This document shows positions 43,490 through 52,902 of a DNA stretch of 64,000 bases, piece after piece. The position numbers and the translations under genes were made by a program. The DNA lies in NCBI RefSeq assembly GCF_003149105.1, contig NZ_QGDS01000002.1:1-64000 (forward strand), written 5' to 3'. Below the pieces are notes generated by a model. The model was not told the origin of the DNA, ran no database searches, and saw only the letters and a program-made list of their open reading frames with translations. This stretch comes from Faecalicatena contorta. Its GTDB lineage: Bacteria > Bacillota > Clostridia > Lachnospirales > Lachnospiraceae. The first letter of the stretch is position 1. Every line of letters starts with the position of its first letter.

Positions 43490-44332
43490 TTAGATACTAT
43501 GAAATCCTTTTCCGATAATTTCACTCGTATTAGAAATTAAAATAAATGCTTCTGGCTGAGTCGCTTTAATATAATTACGAAGTTTTATAGCCTGATGGCG
43601 GTTAAGAGCAGTGAAAATAATATACTTATCCTTTCCAGAAAAGGCTCCCTGAGCATGACAGACTGTGGCACTGCGGTGCAGCGTATTTACAATATAATTA
43701 CAGATGGATTCTGGCTCATCACAAACAACATTAAAATACTTGGATAAGTTAAAACTTTCAATAAATGTATCAATCATGAAAGAACGGATAGCAAGGCCGA
43801 GGAAAGAATAAAGGCCGGTTTTAATCCCGAACACGAAACAGCCTGCTACGGCAATTAGAATATCTGTAACGAGCAGCGCGCGTCCGATGTCAAAGCTGGA
43901 ATATTTTTTTAAAATCATAGCAATGATATCTGTGCCGCCGCTGGAGGAACCGATATTAAATAAAATGGCGGAACCAAGAGAAGGTAAAGCGATGGCAAAA
44001 CACAACTCAAGCATAGGCTGGTCAGTCAGAGGCCGGGACATTGGATAAATACGCTCCAGACCGGAAAGTGCCACAGAAAGTAAAATACTGCAATAGGCAG
44101 TCTTTGCAGCAAACCTCCGTCCTAAGACAATGAAACCAATGACCAGCAATATCATATTCATGATAAAAGTAAAGTCACCGGCAGACAGAACCCGTGTCTT
44201 GGCAACCAGTACTGCAAGTCCGGTAATACCGCCGAAAGTAAAGTTATTTGCAAATTTAAAAAAGTAAGTTCCTACAGCCATAACAAGTGTGCTGCATGTC
44301 AACAAAAGAAAATATTTTATTTTGTCTTTCAT
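43490..44332 (-). CDS. YitT-family membrane protein
   Basis: A 280-residue protein with five or six N-terminal helices (LLLTCSTLVMAVGTYFF, GGITGLAVLVAK, GSSSGGTDIIAMILKKYSS) and a C-terminal DUF2179 cytoplasmic domain (CHAQGAFSGKDKYIIFTALNR). The family is widespread in Firmicutes and suspected to be a transporter, but without an agreed substrate. The start at 44332 follows TAGGAA; the upstream in-frame ATG region lacks a site. Confidence 0.9.
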   Translation of the reverse strand: MKDKIKYFLLLTCSTLVMAVGTYFFKFANNFTFGGITGLAVLVAKTRVLSAGDFTFIMNMILLVIGFIVLGRRFAAKTAYCSILLSVALSGLERIYPMSRPLTDQPMLELCFAIALPSLGSAILFNIGSSSGGTDIIAMILKKYSSFDIGRALLVTDILIAVAGCFVFGIKTGLYSFLGLAIRSFMIDTFIESFNLSKYFNVVCDEPESICNYIVNTLHRSATVCHAQGAFSGKDKYIIFTALNRHQAIKLRNYIKATQPEAFILISNTSEIIGKGFHSI

Positions 44333-44471
44333 GGGTATAGTTCCTATCTTATATATCATGTATTTGATATATGCATATTCTATCCGAATTGTAACGCTGG
44401 GAATATCAAAAGTCAACGCATTAAGAGCAGATATTTGGAAATACTACTTTCCCATAAGGAGGAAATAAAAT

Positions 44472-45743
44472 ATGTATCAGTATTTACCGATTCGTGATGT
44501 ATACGCAAGAGAAATTATAGATTCCAGAGGGAATCCTACAATAGAAGTAGAAGTGCTGGCAGGAGAGGACATCGTGGGCCGCGCTGCGGTACCTTCTGGG
44601 GCGTCTACAGGAAAATACGAGGCAGTGGAGCTGCGTGACAATGAAGAGCGCTACGGAGGCAAAGGAGTGGAGCGGGCTGTGGAACATGTCAACGACCAGC
44701 TCGCCAGAGCTGTAATAGGTGTCAATGTATTTGACCAGGCTGCGCTGGACGCAGTGCTGATTAAAGCTGACGGAAGTAAGAACAAGAAAAACCTGGGCGC
44801 CAATGCCCTGCTGGGAGTATCCCTGGCAGCGTCAAAGACAGCGGCAAACGCGCTGAAAATGCCGCTCTACCGGTACCTTGGAGGAGTAAATGCATGTAAA
44901 CTTCCTGTTCCGATGATGAACATCCTGAACGGAGGCGCTCATGCAGATAATACATTGGATATCCAGGAATTTATGATTATGCCTGTAGGGGCGGAGACCT
45001 TTAAAGAGGGACTCCGTATGTGTGCGGAAATCTATCAGACCTTAAAAAAACTTCTGAAAGAAAATGGATTAAACACAGCAGTGGGAGATGAAGGCGGATT
45101 TGCACCGGATCTGCCGGATGCAAAAGAAGCACTGAGGTTTTTAAAACAAGCGGTAGAAGCAGCAGGGTACGAGATGGAAAAGGATATTGCAATAGCTTTG
45201 GATGTAGCGGCGTCAGAATTATACAACAAGGACTTTAAGAAGTATGTATTTCCTGGAGAGAGCAAAATGCGGGGGGAGAAAATTATACGTTCGGCGGAGG
45301 AATTGATTGAGTATTATGAAGACCTGGCAATGGAGTTTCCAATCCGCTCCATTGAAGACCCCCTGGATGAAGAAGACTGGGATGGATGGGAACTGCTGAC
45401 TACAAGATTGGGAAATGATATTCAATTAGTAGGGGACGATCTCTTTGTCACAAATGTAGAACGTCTGAGCAAAGGAATTGAACAGCATGTGGCAAATGCA
45501 ATTTTAGTGAAAGTAAACCAGATTGGAACTCTGACAGAAGCTATAGCTGCAATTGAAATGGCACAGAGAGCAGGATATAATGCTATTATATCTCACAGGT
45601 CGGGGGAGACAGAAGATACTACAATTGCAGATATCGCAGTAGCTTTTAATACGGGACAGATAAAAACCGGAGCACCCTGCCGTTCAGAGAGGGTGGCAAA
45701 ATATAATCAGCTCTTAAGAATAGAAGAGCAGTTGAAAAAGTAA
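44472..45743 (+). CDS. eno: Enolase
   Basis: A 423-residue glycolytic enzyme converting 2-phosphoglycerate to phosphoenolpyruvate. It shows [31 protein letters not shown], the Mg ligands in [23 protein letters not shown] and [11 protein letters not shown], and the [14 protein letters not shown] loop. AAGGAGG precedes the ATG. Here it is monocistronic rather than in the gap-pgk-tpi-pgm cluster. A terminator follows. Confidence 0.97.
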   Translation: MYQYLPIRDVYAREIIDSRGNPTIEVEVLAGEDIVGRAAVPSGASTGKYEAVELRDNEERYGGKGVERAVEHVNDQLARAVIGVNVFDQAALDAVLIKADGSKNKKNLGANALLGVSLAASKTAANALKMPLYRYLGGVNACKLPVPMMNILNGGAHADNTLDIQEFMIMPVGAETFKEGLRMCAEIYQTLKKLLKENGLNTAVGDEGGFAPDLPDAKEALRFLKQAVEAAGYEMEKDIAIALDVAASELYNKDFKKYVFPGESKMRGEKIIRSAEELIEYYEDLAMEFPIRSIEDPLDEEDWDGWELLTTRLGNDIQLVGDDLFVTNVERLSKGIEQHVANAILVKVNQIGTLTEAIAAIEMAQRAGYNAIISHRSGETEDTTIADIAVAFNTGQIKTGAPCRSERVAKYNQLLRIEEQLKK

Positions 45744-45773
45744 TTCGGGTATAGAATGAAAGCATATTAAGAA

Positions 45774-45810
45774 ACAGGCTGTCACCTTTCACGGTGATGG
45801 CTTGTTTTTA
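45774..45810 (+). terminator. Intrinsic terminator after enolase
   Basis: ACAGGCTGTCACC (45774-45786) pairs with CGGTGATGGCTTGT, then TTTTT. Confidence 0.85.
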
Positions 45811-46172
45811 TGTAACGGGAAATTGCACTTTCCGTATAAAAATTACCAAATCAGGATTTTTGAGAGACCGTCTGGATTGACAAAGTATTAACGAACGAAA
45901 AAACGAAACTAAACGAAAGATTAATACCTGTATTTGCAATATATTGCATAAAAACTGATTATAATATTTATTTAATGTGACAAATATACAATGAAAACAA
46001 AAGTGAACCTTGAAAAAAAAAAAAAAAAAAGGAAAAAAAAAAAAAAAAAAAAAAAAAAATGAACCTTGAAAAAAAAAAAAATATAGGGTAATATCAAGTT
46101 ACAAAACAAATTAAATGAAAATAAAAAACGAAAGTAAATGAAAGAAAATTCGAAAATAAAAAGGAGAGAAGA
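45811..46172 (+). other. AT-rich regulatory region before acid-sugar operon, with poly-A tract
   Basis: No gene is seen. A short copy of the dispersed element (TATGTAACGGGAAATTGCAC) is at 45812-45840. CGAAA repeats follow (45892-45920: ACGAACG, ACGAAAC, ACGAAAG) and again at 46124-46155, typical half-sites of DeoR-type repressors. TGCAATATATTGCA (45935-45948) is a perfect 14-bp palindrome, and TATAAT lies at 45960-45965. Poly-A runs occupy 46014-46081 with a repeated TGAACCTTG. Confidence 0.6.
46014..46081 (+). repeat. Poly-A tracts with TGAACCTTG direct repeat
   Basis: Three A-runs of roughly 17, 25 and 12 bases are separated by GG and by TGAACCTTG, the latter also preceding the first run. 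Length may vary by slippage in the cell or in sequencing. Confidence 0.8.
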
Positions 46173-47189
46173 ATGAGCGGAAAATTCAGACCGATAACAG
46201 CATTGACAATGGGGGACCCGGCAGGCATTGGACCAGAGATTTGTGTAGGAGCTATGTTGGATAAAGAGATTCATGAGATATGCCGTCCATTTATGATTGG
46301 AAGCATTGCAATCATGGAAAAGGCTGGTAAGGTCCTTGAAAAAGAACTAAAATTTAATAAAATTTCGGAACCTGAAGAAGCAAAGTATGAATATGGAGTG
46401 ATTGACATCATCGAAACTGGTGATTATGATACAGATTCACTGGAATGGGGAAAGGAACAGGCTTTAGCCGGGCAGATGGCAATGGATTTTATTCTGAAGT
46501 CTATTGAACTGGGTATGGCAAAGAAAATTGATGCAGTTTCTACGGCCCCTATTCACAAAGGAGCAATCAAGCTGGTTGGAGTCAAGGAACCGGGGCATAC
46601 AGAGATTTATCAGAACCAGACAAATTCGGAATATGCATTGACTATGTTTTCCTGTCACAAACTCAGAGTCTTTTTCGTAAGCCGCCACATGTCATTGATA
46701 GATGCGTGCCGTTATGCTACGAAAGATGTTGTACTTCAGAACGTAATTAATATTGACAAAGAACTCCGTAAAGTGGGGATTGAGAATCCACTGATCGCAG
46801 TCGCGGGATTAAACCCTCATAACGGAGATAACGGACTATTTGGAAGGGAAGAACAGACAGAGCTGGAACCTGCTGTTAAGGAGGCTCAGGAAATGGGGAT
46901 TAATGCAGTAGGCCCCTGTCCGGCAGATTCTGTGTTCCATATTGGGAAATCAGGAAAATATGATGCAATCCTTTCTCTGTATCATGACCAGGGACATATT
47001 GCATGTAAGACACTGGATTTTGAGAAATCTGTTACTTTAACATTTGGTCTCCCATTCATCAGAAGTTCTGTAGATCATGGAACAGCGTTTGATATTGCGG
47101 GAAAGGGAATTGCAGGAGCAGTCAGCATGATTGAATCAACAAAGGTTGTTGCGGAATACGCGGCAAAGCAGCACGAGAGGAAACGGTAA
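46173..47189 (+). CDS. pdxA2: PdxA2-type 4-phosphate acid-sugar dehydrogenase
   Basis: A 338-residue PdxA-family NAD-dependent dehydrogenase. The three metal-binding His motifs PGHTEIY, SRHMSLID and YHDQGHIA and the STAPIHKGAIK loop are intact. Adjacent to a DUF1537 kinase, it most likely oxidises 4-phospho-D-threonate or -erythronate, with decarboxylation to DHAP and CO2, rather than making vitamin B6. GGAGAG precedes the ATG. Confidence 0.88.
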   Translation: MSGKFRPITALTMGDPAGIGPEICVGAMLDKEIHEICRPFMIGSIAIMEKAGKVLEKELKFNKISEPEEAKYEYGVIDIIETGDYDTDSLEWGKEQALAGQMAMDFILKSIELGMAKKIDAVSTAPIHKGAIKLVGVKEPGHTEIYQNQTNSEYALTMFSCHKLRVFFVSRHMSLIDACRYATKDVVLQNVINIDKELRKVGIENPLIAVAGLNPHNGDNGLFGREEQTELEPAVKEAQEMGINAVGPCPADSVFHIGKSGKYDAILSLYHDQGHIACKTLDFEKSVTLTFGLPFIRSSVDHGTAFDIAGKGIAGAVSMIESTKVVAEYAAKQHERKR

Positions 47190-47219
47190 ACAATATTTTT
47201 CAGGAAGGGAGGTATTATC

Positions 47220-48563
47220 ATGCCAGTAATCGGAGGGATTGCAGATGATTTGACCGGTGCAACTACAACGGGGGTGCTGCTCGCAAGGTCGAAGGCAAGA
47301 ACAGCGGTATTTTTTAATGAAGAAGCCGCTGAGAAAGGAGAAGGAATAGAACAGTTAGATGCTATTATGATAAGCAGTAATTCCCGCGCTCTTCCGGCGG
47401 ATGAGGCCTATAAGAAGGTGAAGCTGGGAATATTAGCGTTAAAGCGCATGGGTGTTCAGTATTATCAGAAAAGAATTGATACTACATGCCGTGGCGGAAT
47501 TGGCGTAGAAATTGATGCTATGCTGGACCAACTGGAGGATACGGTAGCAATTGTAGTACCGGCTATGCCCCAGTCCAGACGTATTCTGGTCGGTGGTTAC
47601 TCTGTCATAGATGGAGTTGCTCTGATTAATACACCGGTTGCCCAGGATGTACGTACACCGGTAAAAGAAAATTACATCCCAAGGCTTCTGGAAGGACAGA
47701 CCAGGAGAAAAGTGGGATTGGTTACATTAGATAAGGTTTTAGCGGGCGAGAAAGATGTAGAACAGAGTCTTAGAGAAGCGAGAGATGCCGGAAATGAGAT
47801 AATTGTGTTAGATGCAATAACATTGGAAGATGTGGATGTAATTGCCAAAGCCTGTATTTCGCTTCAATGGAATGTTCTTTCTGTAGATCCCGGCCCGTTT
47901 ACAGCAAAGCTTGCCATCAACAGAGGACTGATACAGAATGAGGAAGCAAACATTCCGGAAGGAACACCAGATGAATCAGGCAAGACAGTTCTGATTGCAG
48001 CCGGAAGTGCAACGCCGGTTACAAAAAGGCAGATGGAAGTATTGACGCAGGATTCGAGGCATGTGCGTATCAGTATTGAGCCGCTTCCGCTGATAAATGG
48101 TGGTGATGAAGCTCTGGATGAGGCCTTCCGTGCAGTACATAAAGCAGTGGAGTTGATTAAGTCGGAAAATCAGCCAAGAGCGATTTTGTTGGAGACCGCC
48201 CTTCACGGAGAATTGCTGAACCTGGATGAAGAGGACCGGAAGCACCACTATCCCGGTGGTATGAGTGCAGATCGTATCAATGCAGGGCTGGGTACAATTG
48301 TATCTCAGATTCTGGAACAGGTTGGACGGGAGAAAATTGCGGGGCTTTACACAACTGGCGGCGATACGATGGTAAATGTCTGCTATCAATTGGGTGTAGA
48401 ATGTCTGGAGGTGCTGGATTACGTAATCCCCCAGACGGATGTGACAAGGTTGATTGGAAATTATGATGGACTGCCCGCCATAGGAAAAGGCGGACTGACA
48501 GGAAATGATAATACGGCATGTGATATTGTAGACAGATTATTTAAAGAAGCGATGCGTAAGTAA
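47220..48563 (+). CDS. Four-carbon acid-sugar kinase (DUF1537 family)
   Basis: A 447-residue kinase of the DtnK/OtnK/DUF1537 family. The N-terminal substrate domain starts GGIADDLTGATTTGVLLA, with KRIDTTCRGGIGVEID. The C-terminal nucleotide domain has GLYTTGGDTMVNVCYQLG and PAIGKGGLTGNDNTACDIVD. Known members phosphorylate D-threonate, D-erythronate or related acids at O4. It is paired with PdxA2 and a KdgT-type permease. Confidence 0.92.
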   Translation: MPVIGGIADDLTGATTTGVLLARSKARTAVFFNEEAAEKGEGIEQLDAIMISSNSRALPADEAYKKVKLGILALKRMGVQYYQKRIDTTCRGGIGVEIDAMLDQLEDTVAIVVPAMPQSRRILVGGYSVIDGVALINTPVAQDVRTPVKENYIPRLLEGQTRRKVGLVTLDKVLAGEKDVEQSLREARDAGNEIIVLDAITLEDVDVIAKACISLQWNVLSVDPGPFTAKLAINRGLIQNEEANIPEGTPDESGKTVLIAAGSATPVTKRQMEVLTQDSRHVRISIEPLPLINGGDEALDEAFRAVHKAVELIKSENQPRAILLETALHGELLNLDEEDRKHHYPGGMSADRINAGLGTIVSQILEQVGREKIAGLYTTGGDTMVNVCYQLGVECLEVLDYVIPQTDVTRLIGNYDGLPAIGKGGLTGNDNTACDIVDRLFKEAMRK

Positions 48564-48599
48564 AGGTGAATCGATCATTAAAATGGAGGAATGTAGAAA

Positions 48600-49649
48600 A
48601 TGAGTGAAAATGTGAACGAAGTAAAAAAAGAACATAAGGATTTGGACCTTCTTAACAAGATGAAAAAGCTTCCGGGGGGGCTTGTAATTATTCCGTTGTT
48701 GATTGCTGTAATTTTGGCAACATTTGTTCCCCAGGTATTTCAGATCGGTGGATATGTAACGGCACTGTTCTATGAAGGAAATGCGGCAATGATGGGACTT
48801 TTCCTTATCATATGTGGTTCTGCAATTAATGTAAAGCAGGTAGGTATGCCTTTATACAAGGGTGTAACCCTGACTGCTGTAAAATTTATACTTGGTGTTT
48901 TGCTGGGCCTCTTGGTAGGAAAAATCTGCGGCCCGAGTGGATTCCTTGGCCTGACACCGTTCGTTATCATCGCGGCAATTACAAACTCTAATGGGTCACT
49001 TTATATATCTCTGTCTTCTCAGTTTGGTAATGCATCTGATACAGGAGCTATTTCTATTTTGTCATTAAACGACGGTCCGTTTTTTACACTGGTTGCATTA
49101 GGGGCAACAGGACTTGCATCAATTCCGTTTATGAGCATGGTTGCTGTATTAGTGCCATTGCTGATTGGTTTCATATGGGGAAATGTAGATGCCGGATTCA
49201 GACGTGCATGTCAGACGGCACAGCCGATTGTGACTTTCTTTATGACGATTTCAATTGGCTCTAAAACGGATGTATCAACTCTTGTAAAAGCAGGGGCATC
49301 AGGAATTGTTCTCGGTCTGGCTTCTGCTGCAACAGCAGTAATCTTCTTTTTCATATTCAATATTCTTCTGCCTAAGAAGGAAAGAAATGCAATGGGTGCT
49401 GCGATTGGTACAACAGCATTAAACTCTGCACAAACACCGGCAGCAGTCGGCCAGGCAGATCCGTCCATGGCCCAGTACGTGGATATGGCAACAGCGCAGT
49501 GTGCGACGGCTTCTGTAATTACGTTGTTCCTTTGCCCGTTTATTGTGGCGGCTTTCGATAAATACATGCAGAAGAAAGAGAAGGGTATCTATTCTCCAGG
49601 AGGATGGGCGCGATACAAAGTTACCGGAGAAGAAGCACCGATTCAATAA
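48600..49649 (+). CDS. 2-keto-3-deoxygluconate permease-type transporter (KdgT)
   Basis: A 349-residue transporter with about ten helices. KdgT family segments are FLIICGSAINVKQVGMPLYKG and NSNGSLYISLSSQFG. It is the last gene of the operon and probably imports the four-carbon acid sugar used by the kinase and PdxA2. GGAGG precedes the ATG; a 12-bp-stem terminator follows. Confidence 0.9.
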   Translation: MSENVNEVKKEHKDLDLLNKMKKLPGGLVIIPLLIAVILATFVPQVFQIGGYVTALFYEGNAAMMGLFLIICGSAINVKQVGMPLYKGVTLTAVKFILGVLLGLLVGKICGPSGFLGLTPFVIIAAITNSNGSLYISLSSQFGNASDTGAISILSLNDGPFFTLVALGATGLASIPFMSMVAVLVPLLIGFIWGNVDAGFRRACQTAQPIVTFFMTISIGSKTDVSTLVKAGASGIVLGLASAATAVIFFFIFNILLPKKERNAMGAAIGTTALNSAQTPAAVGQADPSMAQYVDMATAQCATASVITLFLCPFIVAAFDKYMQKKEKGIYSPGGWARYKVTGEEAPIQ

Positions 49650-49675
49650 AAATACATAATAGGTTCAGTGAAAAT

Positions 49676-49711
49676 AAAGTCCTCTTGTATTGTGACGCGC
49701 AAGAGGACTTT
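49676..49711 (+). terminator. Terminator hairpin after KdgT
   Basis: AAAGTCCTCTTG (49676-49687) pairs perfectly with CAAGAGGACTTT (49700-49711). Confidence 0.8.
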
Positions 49712-49767
49712 GCTTATAAAAGGAAACTGCATAGCTGAATAAAATAAATTTGCAGAGAGGAAGGTTT

Positions 49768-50271
49768 ATGGAAGAAAAGATACAGGTTCAAATGACAGAA
49801 AATATGCTATATGACTTTATGCTGTTTCATACTTATTCAAAACTTGCCGGTTTTTTGACGAATGTTCTTGGTATGGCAGTTATATTTATGGGAATTATTA
49901 TGTTTGCCATGGGGAAAAATACGGCTTGGCAGCTCGTGTTTTATATTGTTGCCGGAATTGCTTTTCTTGGATTTACTCCTCTTCAGCTGAAGTTTCGTGC
50001 ACGCAAACAGTTAAAAATAAACCCGGAATACAGGGAGGTGTGCACCTATCTTTTCGGTGAAAGCGGAATTACAGCAATCCGGAATGAAAGAACAAAGGTT
50101 TATGAGTGGGATAGTATACAAAAAGTTGTTGCAACGCCAAAGACCATTGGATATTATTATGATGAGAATCAGGCAATTATTATCCCCAAGCAGGCATACG
50201 GAAAGCGTTTTACGGCGGTCATGAATATCGTGCTGGAACATGTGCCCAGAGGAGTAGTGAAAATACGGTGA
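49768..50271 (+). CDS. YcxB-family membrane protein
   Basis: A 167-residue protein with two transmembrane helices (about 30-70), then a soluble PH-like YcxB domain (YLFGESGITAIRNERTKVYEWDSIQKV, IIPKQAYG). The function is unknown. The start at 49768 follows GAGGAAGG. A bidirectional terminator separates it from the convergent ROK regulator. Confidence 0.8.
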   Translation: MEEKIQVQMTENMLYDFMLFHTYSKLAGFLTNVLGMAVIFMGIIMFAMGKNTAWQLVFYIVAGIAFLGFTPLQLKFRARKQLKINPEYREVCTYLFGESGITAIRNERTKVYEWDSIQKVVATPKTIGYYYDENQAIIIPKQAYGKRFTAVMNIVLEHVPRGVVKIR

Positions 50272-50291
50272 AATGAATGATAAAAATACGG

Positions 50292-50327
50292 CAGCCATAG
50301 GTTCAATTCTGAATTGACCTATGGCTG
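50292..50327. terminator. Bidirectional terminator
   Basis: CAGCCATAGGTTCAATT pairs with AATTGACCTATGGCTG (one bulge). The minus-strand side is followed by T residues and the plus side by a weaker TTGTCGTT. Confidence 0.8.
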
Positions 50328-50333
50328 TTGTCG

Positions 50334-51569
50334 TTAATTATTTGTTGGCAGAGAAAGATATTGTGTTGGTGCATTCAACATACGGTCGATAGCGAAGGTT
50401 GCAGCCCCCAGCATTGTCAGTTCAGTGTCTATAGGGAGTAATTTGATTTTGGGAATAATAGTGTAAGCGGAACGGCCTTTGGTGAGTACATCCTGAATGC
50501 CGTTCATCAATAAATCATCGCCAAGGCTGATCATACCACTGATGACAATGATATCCGGATTGAATATGTGAAGCAGTGAAAGAATGCCGTGTCCCAAATG
50601 CTTACCACATTCAAAAACCAGATTTGAAGCAAATGGATCCTGCTGTTTGGCCGCCTGAAAAATGGTCTGGCAGGAAAAATTAGAATAGGATTGCAGGATG
50701 CTATCCGGATGCTCTGGTAAAAGTTCTTTGGTGATTTGTTCCAGTGCCCTCATACTGCAATAGGCGTTAATACAGCCCCGGCCGCCGCAGGAAGGACAGG
50801 TTCTGCCATTGTAATCTATGGAAATGTGTCCCAGTTCCCAAGAGCAGTTGCCGATTCCGGTGAAGATTTTACCGTTGTCCACCAAACCGATGCCAACGCC
50901 GTCTTCTGAGAGAATGTTCATAATAACAGCATCTTTTTCATTGTGTGATTCAAACCACCAATAACCCAATGCACCTACATTAGACTCATGTTCTATAAAA
51001 ATAGGAAGTTGGGTGTGTTCTGCCAATATCTTTTTTAAGGGATAATAATGGCGCTTTGCGGGGTCTATATTATAAGGAGGGAGCAGGAGTGTTCCGGTAT
51101 CCCTGTAACAGGGACCGGGAATAGCCATGCCGATGGCTGCAATCTCTGGGAATTCTGCACAGAAGCTTTTGATACCATCTGCCGTAGCCTGAATTATATG
51201 TTTCATAGTATCTATAGTGACATTAAGAAAAGGAATAGAAATTAATTTGCCGTATGTGTTTCCTAAGAAATCATAAGGCTGTATTTCCAATCTACTCCAA
51301 GATAATCTCACGGCTAAAATTTTGTATTTTTTATAATTGAAAGAAAGTCCAACGGATCGCCGCCCTTTTTTTCCTTCAGAAAAACCAGTCTCATAAATAG
51401 CACCACATTCCATGAGAGAATGAATAATTTTTGTGATGGATGCAAGACTTAACCCGGTAAATTCACCTAACTCTGCTCTGGAACAGCCGGGATGTTTTAC
51501 AAGGTAGTACATAATCTGAGCGCGATTCAAATCTAATAAGTCTGTTAAGTTCTTACCGGTTTTTGACAT
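50334..51569 (-). CDS. ROK-family transcriptional repressor (NagC/XylR type)
   Basis: A 411-residue regulator. The N-terminal winged helix-turn-helix (HPGCSRAELGEFTGLSLASITKI) is followed by a ROK sugar-binding domain with the zinc motif CPSCGGRGCINAYCS and CSWELGHISID. AGGAGG precedes the ATG. The gene is divergent from the rare-sugar operon. Matching 15-bp palindromic sites lie near both starts, so it likely represses both itself and the operon until its sugar binds. Confidence 0.92.
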   Translation of the reverse strand: MSKTGKNLTDLLDLNRAQIMYYLVKHPGCSRAELGEFTGLSLASITKIIHSLMECGAIYETGFSEGKKGRRSVGLSFNYKKYKILAVRLSWSRLEIQPYDFLGNTYGKLISIPFLNVTIDTMKHIIQATADGIKSFCAEFPEIAAIGMAIPGPCYRDTGTLLLPPYNIDPAKRHYYPLKKILAEHTQLPIFIEHESNVGALGYWWFESHNEKDAVIMNILSEDGVGIGLVDNGKIFTGIGNCSWELGHISIDYNGRTCPSCGGRGCINAYCSMRALEQITKELLPEHPDSILQSYSNFSCQTIFQAAKQQDPFASNLVFECGKHLGHGILSLLHIFNPDIIVISGMISLGDDLLMNGIQDVLTKGRSAYTIIPKIKLLPIDTELTMLGAATFAIDRMLNAPTQYLSLPTNN

Positions 51570-51590
51570 AAAAACCTCCTAATTTTATTC

Positions 51591-51605
51591 AGTAACTCTG
51601 TTAAT
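51591..51605. promoter_or_regulatory. ROK operator near regulator start
   Basis: AGTAACTCTGTTAAT; its reverse complement ATTAACAGAGTTACT matches the perfect palindrome at 51884-51898 at 13 of 15 positions. Autoregulation is implied. Confidence 0.7.
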
Positions 51606-51844
51606 CAATTCTATTATAAGTTAATTCCGATGAAAATGAAATTGTGCATATTCACCAAAAAGTGATATGTGGATTTGACAATTCTTACAAAATTTAAAGG
51701 TTTTATCAGTATATCAGCCTATTATGCTCTTTTTTTAAAATATCATATTTTGTCATTAGTTAATTATAGAAAGAATGAAATTATACATAGTGTATAAAAA
51801 ATATAATTTATAATAGTTAAAAACGACGAAAAGATAAAAAATAA
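51606..51844. other. AT-rich divergent intergenic stretch
   Basis: About 240 very AT-rich bases between the ROK gene and the operon promoter. I see no gene or strong structure in it; it probably includes the regulator's own promoter. Confidence 0.5.
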
Positions 51845-51873
51845 TTGACAAAATAGAGATGCATAAATATACT
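51845..51873 (+). promoter_or_regulatory. Promoter of rare-sugar operon
   Basis: TTGACA (51845-51850), 17 bp, TATACT (51868-51873); predicted start near 51880, just before the ROK operator. Confidence 0.85.
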
Positions 51874-51883
51874 TAGTGTAAGG

Positions 51884-51898
51884 ATTAACTGAGTTAAT
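51884..51898. promoter_or_regulatory. ROK operator over operon transcription start
   Basis: ATTAACTGAGTTAAT is a perfect palindrome around a central G, placed to block transcription from the 51845-51873 promoter. Confidence 0.8.
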
Positions 51899-51956
51899 GA
51901 ATGGAAGCAGTGTTCTGGAAGAAAACCCAAGTAAGATAAGGATACAGGAGAAATGT

Positions 51957-52901
51957 ATGGATTTTATTACAATTGGTGAAATGGTAATCGATTTCCTTCC
52001 GGGGAAGGAAACTGGAAGTTATATCAGAAACGCAGGTGGTGCACCTGCAAATGTAGCAATAGCAAGTGCAAGAAATGGTCTGTCTGCCGGAATGTACTGC
52101 AAGTTGGGAAATGACGATTTTGGTCAATTCCTGATTAAGACACTGCAGGAAAATGGTGTAACGCCATTAGCACCTGAACTTACAGATGAAGCAACTACAA
52201 CGATGGCTTTTGTTTCATTAAATGAACAAAATGACAGAAGCTTTACTTTCGCAAGAAAACCAGGTGCAGACATGATGCTGGATAAGAACGAGATTAAGGA
52301 AAATGATTTGATAAGCTGTAGAATCGTTCAGGCGGGTTCTTGTTCTTTATCAGCAGGTAAAACTGTAGAAGCTACCGAGTATGCAATGGCAAAAGCACAT
52401 GAACTTGGTAAACTGGTTGGTTTTGATATTAACTACCGCAATTTGATGTGGAATGATAATAAAGAAGCTTGCACCAAAAAAGTTCTGTCTATCTTGAAAT
52501 ATGTCGATTTCTTAAAACTTTCGGATGAAGAGATTGATATGGTAGGCGGACATGGAAATGTATTGAATATTATGAAAGAGTATGATATCGCAGTTGTTGT
52601 TCTGACAATGGGCAGCAAAGGTTCCGAACTGTTTTATGATGGCCGGTCTTACGTGATTCCTGGATTCAAAGCAGATAAGGTTGCAGACACAACAGGTGCA
52701 GGAGATGCGTTCTGGGGCGGGTTCCTTTCCAATGTACTGAATCAGGGCATCGCATCTGTAGAACAGTTGAATGCAGAGCTTCTGAAAAATGCCGTAGTAT
52801 ACGGAAATGTAAGCGGCTCTCTGTCGGTCAGAGAAAAAGGTGCAATTGCATCTCTTCCTGCCAGAGAAAAAATAGAGAAATTTTTGCGGGAGAATAAATA
52901 A
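51957..52901 (+). CDS. PfkB-family carbohydrate kinase (fructokinase-like)
   Basis: A 314-residue ribokinase-fold kinase (MDFITIGEMVIDFLPG, NAGGAPANVAIASARNG, catalytic DTTGAGDAFWGGF). The start at 51957 follows CAGGAG; the in-frame ATG at 51897 sits at the operator and is rejected. It is the first gene of the operon and probably phosphorylates a ketohexose such as fructose or allulose at O6; this is family inference. Confidence 0.9.
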   Translation: MDFITIGEMVIDFLPGKETGSYIRNAGGAPANVAIASARNGLSAGMYCKLGNDDFGQFLIKTLQENGVTPLAPELTDEATTTMAFVSLNEQNDRSFTFARKPGADMMLDKNEIKENDLISCRIVQAGSCSLSAGKTVEATEYAMAKAHELGKLVGFDINYRNLMWNDNKEACTKKVLSILKYVDFLKLSDEEIDMVGGHGNVLNIMKEYDIAVVVLTMGSKGSELFYDGRSYVIPGFKADKVADTTGAGDAFWGGFLSNVLNQGIASVEQLNAELLKNAVVYGNVSGSLSVREKGAIASLPAREKIEKFLRENK

Positions 52902-52902
52902 T

